35,016 nucleotides of DNA from assembly GCF_022179225.1 (NCBI RefSeq), contig NZ_BPQL01000082.1:1-35016 (forward strand). The letters run 5' to 3'. Within the stretch, counting starts at the first letter, position 1. Each line of letters opens with the position of its first letter. This document shows, one piece after another, positions 15,442 through 24,570 of this stretch. The position numbers were made by a program, and so were the translations under genes. The stretch is from Methylobacterium goesingense (lineage in GTDB: Bacteria; Pseudomonadota; Alphaproteobacteria; Rhizobiales; Beijerinckiaceae). The notes under the pieces were generated by a model. That model had not been told where the DNA came from, searched no databases, and saw nothing but the letters and a program-made list of their open reading frames with translations.

Positions 15442-15470
15442 AAAGGGGCCGGCGTTTGCACGCCGGCCCC
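15442..15470 (-). terminator. Hairpin terminator after pntB
   Basis: A perfect 10-bp stem, GGGGCCGGCG (15445-15454) with CGCCGGCCCC (15461-15470), and a 6-base loop. Read on the - strand it is followed by TTTGTCG, a short T run. It lies 50 bases after the pntB stop. A second hairpin (CCGCGGG/CCCGCGG, 15480-15498) lies between it and pntB. The T run is weak for a textbook intrinsic terminator. Confidence 0.6.
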
Positions 15471-15520
15471 CCTGCCCTGCCGCGGGTCGACCCCGCGGCG
15501 TCCGCGCGGACGGGATCCGC

Positions 15521-16921
15521 TCAGAGGTTCTTGACGATGCTGTCGACGACCTTCTTGGCGTCGCCGAAGAGCATCATGGTGTTGTCGCGGAAGAAGACCT
15601 CGTTCTCGACGCCGGCATAGCCGGAGCCCATGCCGCGCTTGATGAAGAGCACGGTCTTGGCCTTCTCCACGTCGAGGATCGGCATGCCGTAGATCGGCGA
15701 GGTCTTGTCGGTCTTTGCGGCCGGGTTGGTGACGTCGTTTGCGCCGATCACGAAAGCCACGTCGGCCTGCGGGAAGTCGCCGTTGATGTCCTCCAACTCG
15801 TGCACCTCGTCGTAGGGCACGTTGGCTTCGGCCAGCAGCACGTTCATGTGGCCGGGCATGCGGCCCGCGACGGGGTGGATGGCGTACTTCACCTCCACGC
15901 CTTCCTTCTTGAGCAGGTCGACCATCTCGCGAAGGCTGTGCTGGGCCTGGGCCACCGCCATGCCGTAGCCGGGCACGATGATGACGCGCTCGGCGTTCTT
16001 CATGATGTAGGCCGCGTCGTCCGCAGAGCCCTGCTTGACGGGACGGGTCTCCACCGCGCCGCCTGCGCCGGCCGCCGCGGCGTCACCGCCGAAGCCGCCG
16101 AGGATGACGGAGATGAACGAGCGGTTCATCGCCTTACACATGATGTACGACAGGATCGCACCCGAGGAGCCGACCAGCGCACCCGTGATGATGAGCGCGA
16201 GGTTGCCGAGGGTGAAGCCGATGCCGGCCGCCGCCCAACCCGAGTAGGAGTTCAGCATCGAGACGACGACGGGCATGTCGGCGCCGCCGATCGGGATGAT
16301 GAGCAGGCCGCCCAGGATGAAGGACAGCAGCACGATCACCCAGAAGACGAACTTGCTCTCGTTGCCGATGAACACCGCGATCAGCACCACCAGCAGCACG
16401 CCGAGGACGATGTTGATGACGTGGCGCTGCGGCAGCATGATCGGCTTGCCGGACATGCGCCCGTCGAGCTTCAGGAAGGCGATGACCGAACCCGTGAAGG
16501 TGATGGCGCCGATGGCGACGCCGAGGGCCATCTCGAACAGCGACTCCTTGTGGATATGGCCGTTCTCGAGGATGCCCACCGCCTGCGGTGCGTAGAGCGT
16601 CGCCGCCGCGCCCATCACGGCCGCGAGGCCGACGAGGGAGTGGAAGGCTGCGACCAGCTGAGGCATCGCCGTCATGGGCACGCGCTTGGCGATGACCGCG
16701 CCGGCACCGCCGCCGATGGCGAGGCCGAGGATTACCAGCAGCCAGGCGCCCAGCCCGGCCGGGGGATGCCCGACCAGGGTGGTGAGCATGGCCAGCCCCA
16801 TGCCGATCATGCCGTACAGGTTTCCCTGCCGTGACGTGGTCGGGTGCGAGAGGCCTCGCAGCGCCATGATGAACAGGACGCCGGAGACGATGTAGAGAAG
16901 GGATGAGACGTTCTGGGACAT
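15521..16921 (-). CDS. pntB: NAD(P) transhydrogenase beta subunit PntB
   Basis: 466 residues. PntB carries most of the membrane proton channel and the NADP(H)-binding domain of the proton-translocating transhydrogenase, which uses proton-motive force to make NADPH from NADH. At least eight hydrophobic segments fill about 1-260. The C-terminal dIII domain shows GYGMAVAQAQHSL, VAGRMPGHMNVLLAEA and GANDVTNPAA, the standard NADP-binding signatures. The start is three bases from the pntAB stop, so the subunits are cotranslated. It is last in the unit and is followed by a hairpin. All expected motifs are present. Confidence 0.97.
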   Translation of the reverse strand: MSQNVSSLLYIVSGVLFIMALRGLSHPTTSRQGNLYGMIGMGLAMLTTLVGHPPAGLGAWLLVILGLAIGGGAGAVIAKRVPMTAMPQLVAAFHSLVGLAAVMGAAATLYAPQAVGILENGHIHKESLFEMALGVAIGAITFTGSVIAFLKLDGRMSGKPIMLPQRHVINIVLGVLLVVLIAVFIGNESKFVFWVIVLLSFILGGLLIIPIGGADMPVVVSMLNSYSGWAAAGIGFTLGNLALIITGALVGSSGAILSYIMCKAMNRSFISVILGGFGGDAAAAGAGGAVETRPVKQGSADDAAYIMKNAERVIIVPGYGMAVAQAQHSLREMVDLLKKEGVEVKYAIHPVAGRMPGHMNVLLAEANVPYDEVHELEDINGDFPQADVAFVIGANDVTNPAAKTDKTSPIYGMPILDVEKAKTVLFIKRGMGSGYAGVENEVFFRDNTMMLFGDAKKVVDSIVKNL

Positions 16922-16924
16922 GTC

Positions 16925-17374
16925 TCAGGCCTTCTTCTTGTACATGCCGAGCATGCGCTGGGTGACGAGGAACCCGCCGAAGATGTTTACGCTGGCGAGG
17001 ATGATGCCGACGAAGCCGAAGAACCGGGCCCAGCCGGTGCCGTGCTCGACGTAAGGCACGCCGGCGGCGAGAAGCGCGCCGACGATGATCACCGACGAGA
17101 TGGCGTTGGTGACGGACATCAGAGGCGTGTGCAGGGCCGGGGTCACCGACCAGACCACGTAGTAGCCGACGAAGATCGCCAGCACGAAGATCGCGAGCTG
17201 GAAGACCGTCGGGTCGACGGCGCCGTGGGTCACGGCGCTGAGGCCGTGGCCGAGGCCGTCGGCGTATTTCTGCGCCTGGAGCGCGTGCTGCTGCGCGATA
17301 TCGGCAGCGGTTCGGGCCGCGGCGGCGGCGGCGCGCGCCTGCTCGGCGGCCTGATCGGGGGGAAGCGTGGCCAT
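16925..17374 (-). CDS. pntAB: NAD(P) transhydrogenase alpha subunit part 2 (PntAB)
   Basis: 149 residues. In alphaproteobacteria the alpha subunit is split, and this protein supplies its membrane part. Residues 1-48 are an Ala/Gln-rich helix, possibly coiled coil. Three to four membrane helices follow, beginning [18 protein letters not shown] and including the conserved [19 protein letters not shown] segment. It ends in a basic tail (GMYKKKA). It sits between pntAA and pntB with gaps of 17 and 3 bases, as usual for the three-gene form. Function is established for the family and the match is clear. Confidence 0.95.
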   Translation of the reverse strand: MATLPPDQAAEQARAAAAAARTAADIAQQHALQAQKYADGLGHGLSAVTHGAVDPTVFQLAIFVLAIFVGYYVVWSVTPALHTPLMSVTNAISSVIIVGALLAAGVPYVEHGTGWARFFGFVGIILASVNIFGGFLVTQRMLGMYKKKA

Positions 17375-17391
17375 CGTGTCCTCCGGCGGGA

Positions 17392-18531
17392 TCAGGATTT
17401 GGGCTGGAACGAGGGGTGCGAGACCTGGCCGTCACGGGTCAGGTTCGTCGCCTTGACGAGCTCATCGTCCCACTTCACCGCGAGGGTCTTCGCTTCCTTG
17501 TCGACCAAGGTCTCGACGAAGGCATAGAGGTTGCGGGCGTAGAGGCTGGAGGCCGTGGCGGCGAGGCGGCCGGGCACGTTGAGGTGGCCGACGATCTTCA
17601 CGCCCTTCTCGGTGGTGACGATCTCGCCGGCCTTGGCGCCCTCGACGTTGCCGCCGCGTTCCACCGCGAGGTCGATGAGGACCGAGCCGGGCTTCATCGA
17701 GGCGACCATTGCCTCGGAGACGAGCTGCGGCGCGGGCCGGCCCGGGATCAGGGCCGTCGTGATGACGATATCCTGCTTGGCGATATGGGTGGCGACGAGA
17801 TCCGCCTGCTTCTTCTTGTACTCGGCCGACATCTCCTTGGCGTATCCGCCCGAGGTCTCGGCCTGTTTGAACTCCTCGTCCTCGACGGCGACGAACTTCG
17901 CGCCCAGGGACTCGACCTGCTCCTTGGTGGCGGGGCGTACGTCCGTGGCGGTCACGACCGCGCCCATGCGACGGGCGGTGGCGATGGCCTGGAGGCCCGC
18001 GACGCCGACGCCCATCACGAAGACGCGGGCGGCCGGCACGGTGCCGGCTGCGGTCATCATCATGGGCATGGCGCGGCCGTACTCGGACGCGCCATCGACC
18101 ACCGCGCGGTAGCCGGCGAGGTTGGCTTGGCTGGACAGCACATCCATCACCTGCGCGCGGGTGATGCGGGGCATCAGTTCCATCGCGAAGGCGTCGAGCC
18201 CGGCTTCGGCCATGGCGCCGAGCTCGGCCTCGTGGCCGTAGGGGTCCATGATGGCGATCACGGTCGCACCCCGCTTGAGGAGGCCGATCTCATCGGATGA
18301 CGGGCGCCGGACCTTCAGGACGAGGTCGGCGGAGCCGGAAGCGTCTGCTGCCGAGCCCGCGATGGTGGCGCCGGCGGCCTCGTACTCGGAGTCCGGTACG
18401 CCGGCCTTCACACCGGCGCCGGACTGGACGGTCACCTCGGCCCCGAGGCCGATGAATTTCTTGACCGTTTCTGGCACCGCCGCGACCCGCGGCTCCGCGG
18501 GATCGGTTTCCGATAATACAGCGATGCGCAT
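17392..18531 (-). CDS. pntAA: NAD(P) transhydrogenase alpha subunit part 1, NAD-binding (PntAA)
   Basis: 379 residues, the soluble NAD(H)-binding dI domain of the split transhydrogenase. It is homologous to alanine dehydrogenase. Seen: the N-terminal [19 protein letters not shown], the [15 protein letters not shown] segment, a Rossmann loop [18 protein letters not shown], and the mobile-loop-like region following [17 protein letters not shown]. The start at 18531 is chosen because AAGGAG lies nine bases upstream and the conserved N-terminus begins here; the frame is open for 14 codons further, which I regard as leader. The aa3 oxidase subunit IV gene lies 64 bases upstream in the same direction, suggesting joint transcription. 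Confidence 0.96.
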   Translation of the reverse strand: MRIAVLSETDPAEPRVAAVPETVKKFIGLGAEVTVQSGAGVKAGVPDSEYEAAGATIAGSAADASGSADLVLKVRRPSSDEIGLLKRGATVIAIMDPYGHEAELGAMAEAGLDAFAMELMPRITRAQVMDVLSSQANLAGYRAVVDGASEYGRAMPMMMTAAGTVPAARVFVMGVGVAGLQAIATARRMGAVVTATDVRPATKEQVESLGAKFVAVEDEEFKQAETSGGYAKEMSAEYKKKQADLVATHIAKQDIVITTALIPGRPAPQLVSEAMVASMKPGSVLIDLAVERGGNVEGAKAGEIVTTEKGVKIVGHLNVPGRLAATASSLYARNLYAFVETLVDKEAKTLAVKWDDELVKATNLTRDGQVSHPSFQPKS

Positions 18532-18595
18532 GCAGGAATGCTCCTTAAAGGACGGCCCGAAGGCGACCCGCAAAACCAGTCAGAGGGAGGGAAAT

Positions 18596-18889
18596 TCAGG
18601 CGAAGGCGAGGTACAGGGCAAGAAGGATGCCGACCGCCAGGGGAGCCTTGTAGCCGATCGCCGGCGCGAGCGCGCCGACCGTGCCGGCGATGCCGGACAG
18701 GATAACGCCGAAGATCGCCGTCAGCCAAGCCTCGCGGATACCGCCGACGGCGAGCGCCAGAACCCAGCACAGCACCACGCCGGTGCCGATCTCGACGAAA
18801 CGAACGAAGCCGCGATAGGTCTGCTCGTGGGTCTTCTCATCCATCGCCGGGCTATAATGTGCGCCGGACACGGTCTTGGAATCGGCCAT
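18596..18889 (-). CDS. aa3-type cytochrome c oxidase subunit IV family protein
   Basis: 97 residues. The family (bacterial aa3 subunit IV, CtaH-like) is a small one-helix accessory protein of the aa3 oxidase. The signature is the MDEKTHEQTYRGFVRFVEIG stretch (about 15-34), followed here by three hydrophobic segments rather than the usual one, so the protein is longer than the classic 50-60-residue form. It could work with the transhydrogenase made from the same strand, but family members lie in front of pnt genes in other alphaproteobacteria without a proven role there. The start at 18889 has AAGGGGA 11 bases upstream. That ribosome-binding site forms one arm of an 8-bp inverted repeat. Confidence 0.8.
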   Translation of the reverse strand: MADSKTVSGAHYSPAMDEKTHEQTYRGFVRFVEIGTGVVLCWVLALAVGGIREAWLTAIFGVILSGIAGTVGALAPAIGYKAPLAVGILLALYLAFA

Positions 18890-18900
18890 CGTGTGAGCGT

Positions 18901-18934
18901 CCCCTTGGGCATCATCTTGATTTGTTCCAAGGGG
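18901..18934 (-). promoter_or_regulatory. Inverted repeat masking the subunit IV ribosome-binding site
   Basis: On the - strand CCCCTTGG (18934-18927) can pair with CCAAGGGG (18908-18901) over an 18-base loop. The second arm is also the Shine-Dalgarno sequence of the gene starting at 18889. If the stem forms in mRNA it would hide the ribosome-binding site. Regulation is inferred, not shown. Confidence 0.45.
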
Positions 18935-19013
18935 ATTTAGCGCAAGCCAAGGTCGCTCGCAATCGACATGCGCACTCGCCAATCGCCCTGAGCGGCTTTT
19001 TCCGGCCATGTTT

Positions 19014-20378
19014 TTAGATCGGCAGCGGCAACCCCGCAGATTTCAGGGCCTCGCCCTGGCGCGCCTCGAGGTCCGAGAGGGAGAACCGGTCGATTTCGGC
19101 CTCGAACAGCCGGTGATAGTTCAATTCGGAGCGCAGGTGCAGGAACACGGCGCCGAGGCCGACGGCCGCCCGGTCCATGAAGACGAATTCCTGCGGGATC
19201 GTGACCGGTCCGCGTTGCTTGAGCGCTTGGTGCACCTCGAAGGCCTGACGCCTGCCGTACTCGCCGGGCTTGACGCCGTCCGCCACGGTGCGGGTCCGGT
19301 CCTCCAGGATGGGCCCGTAGATGAAGCGGGCCCAGATGTTGAGGATCTCCACCAGCTCCTTGTTCAGGTTCTTGAAGCCCCAGGTCTCGTAGGCGTGGAC
19401 GATGCGGGCGTTGTCGTTCGTGAGCAGGCCCCGGTAGAGATCGACGACACCGCCGACGAAGCGCGGATGGAAGATGCGCACGCAGCCATAATCGAGCAGG
19501 TTGATGCCCTGGGCCTCGCCGCCTTCGGAAAACACCGTGTAGTTGCCGAGATGGGGATCGCCGTGGATGACGGCGGCGCGGCTGAAGGGATGCCACCACG
19601 CCTTGAACATCGACTGGGCGAGGCGGTTGCGGATCTCGATCGGCGATTGCGCGAAATCCAGGATGCGGTCGCCGTCGAGCCAGCCGAGGGTCAGGAGGCG
19701 CTTCGTCGAGAGATCCTTGTGGATGGCCGGCACGCGCACGGCATCGATGTCACGCAGCACGTTGCCATAGAGGACGGCGTGCTTGGCCTCGCGCTCGTAA
19801 TCCAGTTCCTCCCGGACCCGGGCGCCGATCTCCTTGGCGATCTCACGCGTGTCGAGCCAGGACGACATCCGGCGATGCAAGGCGAACGCGACTTCCAACT
19901 GCTTGAGATCGGCCTCGACGGCCGATTGCATGTCCGGATACTGGAGCTTGCAGGCGAGCCGGGTGCCGTCGAGGGCGGTGGCGCGGTGGACCTGTCCGAG
20001 CGATGCGGCAGCGGCGGGTTTGAGATCGAAGCTCTGGAAGCGCGTCTGCCAGTTCGCGCCGAGCTCGGCCATCATGCGGCGCTTGACGAAGGCCGCCCCC
20101 ATCGGCGGGGCGTCGGCCTGGAGCTTCTGCAACTCGGTGGCGTATTCGGGCGGCAGCAGGTCCGGAACCGTGGCGAGAAGCTGCGCCACTTTCATGATCG
20201 GCCCCTTCAGGCCACCGAGGGCCTGGGCGAGCGCCGCCGCGTTGGTGGGCGCTTCCTTTCCGCCGAACAGCTTGGCGCCCGCCATCCGGGCGGCGACCCC
20301 GCCGACATTGGCGCCGACGCGCGCGTAGCGGCTGGCGCGTGCGGAGAAGCGGTTGGCTTCGCTGTCGTGATCGGCCAT
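19014..20378 (-). CDS. ABC1/UbiB-family atypical kinase
   Basis: 454 residues. The ABC1 (ADCK/UbiB) family are atypical kinase-like ATPases, several of which support ubiquinone synthesis. Seen: the KxGQ-type helix in variant form, GGLKGPIMKVAQLLATVPD; the A-rich loop AAAASLGQVHRA, which replaces the normal glycine loop; an ATP-Lys region (LACKLQYPD); the EELDYEREA motif; the catalytic VIHGDPHLGNY; and the DYG metal motif in LLDYGCVRIF. The KVAQ variant, rather than KxGQ, is common in this alphaproteobacterial subgroup. I chose ATG 20378 because family homology begins there; the frame stays open to 20603. Whether it is the ubiquinone protein or a paralogue cannot be told from the sequence, so no symbol is given. 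Confidence 0.88.
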   Translation of the reverse strand: MADHDSEANRFSARASRYARVGANVGGVAARMAGAKLFGGKEAPTNAAALAQALGGLKGPIMKVAQLLATVPDLLPPEYATELQKLQADAPPMGAAFVKRRMMAELGANWQTRFQSFDLKPAAAASLGQVHRATALDGTRLACKLQYPDMQSAVEADLKQLEVAFALHRRMSSWLDTREIAKEIGARVREELDYEREAKHAVLYGNVLRDIDAVRVPAIHKDLSTKRLLTLGWLDGDRILDFAQSPIEIRNRLAQSMFKAWWHPFSRAAVIHGDPHLGNYTVFSEGGEAQGINLLDYGCVRIFHPRFVGGVVDLYRGLLTNDNARIVHAYETWGFKNLNKELVEILNIWARFIYGPILEDRTRTVADGVKPGEYGRRQAFEVHQALKQRGPVTIPQEFVFMDRAAVGLGAVFLHLRSELNYHRLFEAEIDRFSLSDLEARQGEALKSAGLPLPI

Positions 20379-20802
20379 CGGGTTCTTCGACTCGGGAGGG
20401 GTGGGCCTCACCGAGATAAGCCCGCCGCCCCCGCTTGCCAGGGCAGCGGGCTCTTGCGTCGCGGCAGGCTTTTGCATCGCGGCGGGCACGAACTGGTCAA
20501 GCGTTCGGCCCGTTGACTCGAATCCAGCTGGCGAGGGCCGCCGCCTCGATCTCTCCCCCGGGCGAGGCCACGGTCCATCACGACCCCCCTCGGCTTTCTC
20601 CACGCGGGGTTCGAGGCTGTTCTGGCCACGCGAGGTCGCGAACGCCGGGGGGCAGTCGGCCTGTTTCCGGCGACGAACCGTTGATCTTTCGCGAGGCCGT
20701 ATGCCTTAGCCGCGGCGCTGTCACCGGAGTCAAACCGAAGACCCGCAAACGGGAGGAGATCCGTTCGCGGGTGGACGATCGGCCTGACCGACGGACCCCT
20801 GT
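20379..20802. other. Gap between the ABC1 kinase gene and pepF
   Basis: 424 bases without a supported gene. On the - strand the kinase frame is open back to 20603, but that stretch is Pro/Arg/Ser-rich and unlike the family. No convincing promoter was found: TTGACC at 20495-20500 has no usable -10 box. The promoter of the kinase gene should lie here. Confidence 0.5.
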
Positions 20803-22677
20803 TCAGCCCTCCATCGCCTCCAGGTCCACGATCATCCCCTCGATCATCGACAGGCCGATCTGCCAGAAGCCCGGGTCGCGGGCGTCGAGGCCGAAGGGGG
20901 CCAGCAATTCGCCGTAGGGCTTGGCGCCGCCGGCCGAGAGCAGGGCGAAGTAGCGCTCCACGAAGCCGTCCTCGGCCTTGGCGTAGACGCCGTAGAGGGA
21001 GTTCACGAGGCAATCGCCGAACGCGTAGGCGTAGACGTAGAACGGCGAGTGGATGAAGTGCGGGATGTAGGCCCAGAACGGCTCGTACCCGGCATCGAGG
21101 GTGATCGCGGGCCCAAGGCTCTCGGCCTGCACCGACATCCACAGGCCGTTGATCTGCTCGGCGGTCAGCTCGCCCTGCTGGCGGGCGAGGTGAACCTTGC
21201 GCTCGAAGGCGTAGAACGCGATCTGGCGCACCACCGTGTTGATCATGTCCTCGACTTTGGCGGCGAGCATCGCGCGGCGCTGCGAGACGCTGGAGGTGGT
21301 GGCGAGCAGGCGGCGGAAGGTCAGCATCTCGCCGAAGACGCTCGCGGTCTCGGCCAGCGTCAGCGGCGTCGGTGCCATCAGGGCGCCGTTGGGGCCCGCC
21401 AGCACCTGATGCACGCCGTGGCCGAGCTCGTGCGCGAGGGTCATCACGTCGCGCGGTTTGCCTTGGTAATTCACCAGCACATAGGGGTGGGCCGAGGGCA
21501 CGGTCGGGTGCGCGAAGGCGCCCGGCGCCTTGCCCGGGCGGGTCGGTGCATCGATCCAGTTCCGGTCGAAGAAGGTTCGGGCGATGTCGGCCATGCGGGG
21601 CGAGAAGGCGCCGTAGGCATCGAGCACGGTGTCGCGGGCCTCCGACCAGGGGATGGTGCGCTGGTCGACCTTCGGCAGGGGCGCGTTGCGGTCCCAGTAC
21701 GGCAGCGCCTCGACGCCGAACCACTTGGCCTTCAGGCGGTAGTAGCGGTGCGACAGGCGCGGATAGGCCGCCTGCACGGCCTCCACCAGGGCGGCGACCA
21801 CTTCCGGCTCGACCCGGTTCGAGAGGTGGCGGGCATCCGCCACGTCGGTGAAGCCGCGCCAGCGGTCGGAAATCTCCTTATCCTTGGCCAGCGTGTTGGT
21901 GATCAGCGTGAAGGTGCGGAGGTTCGCGCGAAAGATCTCGCTGAGCGCACCGGCCGCCTCGCGACGCACGGCGCCGTCGGGGTCCTGAAGCTTGTTGAGG
22001 GTCGGCTCCAGGGTCAGCTGTTCGCCCTGAACGGGGAAGCGCAGCGACGCGATGGTGCCGTCGAACAGTCGGTTCCAGGCCGAGCGACCGGTCACGGACT
22101 TCTCGAGAAAAAGCTTCTCGGTGCGGTCATCGAGCTGGAACGGCTTCTCCCGGCGCAAGTCCTCGATCCAAGGGGCGTAGTGCGTCAGCGGGCCCTCGGC
22201 CATCGCCCGGTCCATGATCGCGTCCGGGATACGGTTGAGTTCGAGGGCGAAGAACAGCAGGTGGCTGGACGCCGTGGTCAGGCGCTCCTGGGTGTCGCCG
22301 TAAAACTTTTCACGAAGCTCGTCCGTGGTATCGCCCGAATACACGAGGCCCGCGAAGGACATCAGGCGCCCGAGAAGGTCCTCGATGCCCTCGTAGGCCG
22401 CGACCGCCTCGGCGAGGCCGGCGGATGCGTCGGGGCCGGCGGCGATCTCGGCGAGGCGCCCGGCATAGCGCTCCGAGAAGCGGGCGCAATCGGCCTCGGC
22501 GCGGACGAGGTCGGCGGTGAAGTCGGGCGAGTCTATCCCCGCATAGAGGTCCGTCAGGTCCCATTCCGGCAGGGCACCGAGATCGGCTGCGCGGGCCGCG
22601 GCCCTGGCTGCGCTGGCCCCTTCCGCATTCGCGACGATGCCCGAGAGAATGGCATGGGCGACGGCTCGGCTCGGCAT
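20803..22677 (-). CDS. pepF: M3-family oligoendopeptidase F
   Basis: 624 residues, the usual size. This cytoplasmic zinc metallopeptidase cuts short peptides. The zinc site is intact: HELGH at about 416-420, with the third ligand Glu and an ETASVFGE segment about 25 residues later. The region TLAHELGHGVHQVLAG and the C-terminal PHFIHSPFYVYAYAFGD are typical of the alphaproteobacterial PepF group. ATG 22677 is chosen because AGGAAAG lies about ten bases upstream; an ATG 24 codons earlier would add an Arg/Pro-rich leader. The gene is divergent from the response regulator, sharing a 295-base spacer. Confidence 0.95.
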   Translation of the reverse strand: MPSRAVAHAILSGIVANAEGASAARAAARAADLGALPEWDLTDLYAGIDSPDFTADLVRAEADCARFSERYAGRLAEIAAGPDASAGLAEAVAAYEGIEDLLGRLMSFAGLVYSGDTTDELREKFYGDTQERLTTASSHLLFFALELNRIPDAIMDRAMAEGPLTHYAPWIEDLRREKPFQLDDRTEKLFLEKSVTGRSAWNRLFDGTIASLRFPVQGEQLTLEPTLNKLQDPDGAVRREAAGALSEIFRANLRTFTLITNTLAKDKEISDRWRGFTDVADARHLSNRVEPEVVAALVEAVQAAYPRLSHRYYRLKAKWFGVEALPYWDRNAPLPKVDQRTIPWSEARDTVLDAYGAFSPRMADIARTFFDRNWIDAPTRPGKAPGAFAHPTVPSAHPYVLVNYQGKPRDVMTLAHELGHGVHQVLAGPNGALMAPTPLTLAETASVFGEMLTFRRLLATTSSVSQRRAMLAAKVEDMINTVVRQIAFYAFERKVHLARQQGELTAEQINGLWMSVQAESLGPAITLDAGYEPFWAYIPHFIHSPFYVYAYAFGDCLVNSLYGVYAKAEDGFVERYFALLSAGGAKPYGELLAPFGLDARDPGFWQIGLSMIEGMIVDLEAMEG

Positions 22678-22972
22678 GATGGTCTGCTTTCCTGGCGGCA
22701 CGACGGGTGCCGTGCGGCCTGATATCGAGCGCGGACGCGATGCGATCAATCCGCGATCGACAGAATCCTCCCGTTCCGGAGGCTTTGTCGAAAGGGACCG
22801 ATCGATCGCGACAGCCGCGGCGGCGATGGGCCGCGAAAAGTCCCATCGTCGTTAAGCGCGGCTTTACGCATCTGGCTCACCCTGCGGTTCGAAACGAAAC
22901 AAGCCGATGGTCGAGGGCCCGGAAGACGCTGCGTCTCTGGTCCTCCCCGCTCGGCGAGCATCGAGGCGCCCC
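22678..22972. promoter_or_regulatory. Divergent spacer between pepF and the response-regulator gene
   Basis: 295 bases that must hold the promoters of both genes. I see CGATCGATCG (22800-22809) and two AT-richer patches (GTTAAGC and GCTTTACGC near 22850-22870, CGAAACGAAACAAG near 22890-22904). No -35/-10 pair or sigma-54 -24/-12 element was clear by eye. Confidence 0.3.
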
Positions 22973-24466
<1,494 letters not shown>

Positions 24467-24489
24467 CCGTTTCCACCCGGGTGCGGCCT

Positions 24490-24526
24490 GCGTGTGATTG
24501 CACACGCTCGCCCGTGGCCCGATTAT
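24490..24526 (+). promoter_or_regulatory. Hairpin and candidate promoter before the L,D-transpeptidase gene
   Basis: GCGTGTG (24490-24496) and CACACGC (24501-24507) form a perfect 7-bp repeat around ATTG. TTGCAC (24498-24503) overlaps it and is followed after 17 bases by GATTAT (24521-24526), a possible -35/-10 pair 45 bases from the ATG. The repeat could be an operator or the end of the upstream transcript; no T run follows. Confidence 0.35.
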
Positions 24527-24570
24527 CTAATGCCATCGGCCGGCCCGGTCGGTTCCGAAGGAGTTCCCCC

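Noticed and set aside
20379..20603. N-terminal extension of the ABC1 kinase
   Set aside because: The extra 75 residues are Pro/Arg/Ser-rich and family similarity begins at the ATG 20378. A start at 20477 remains possible.
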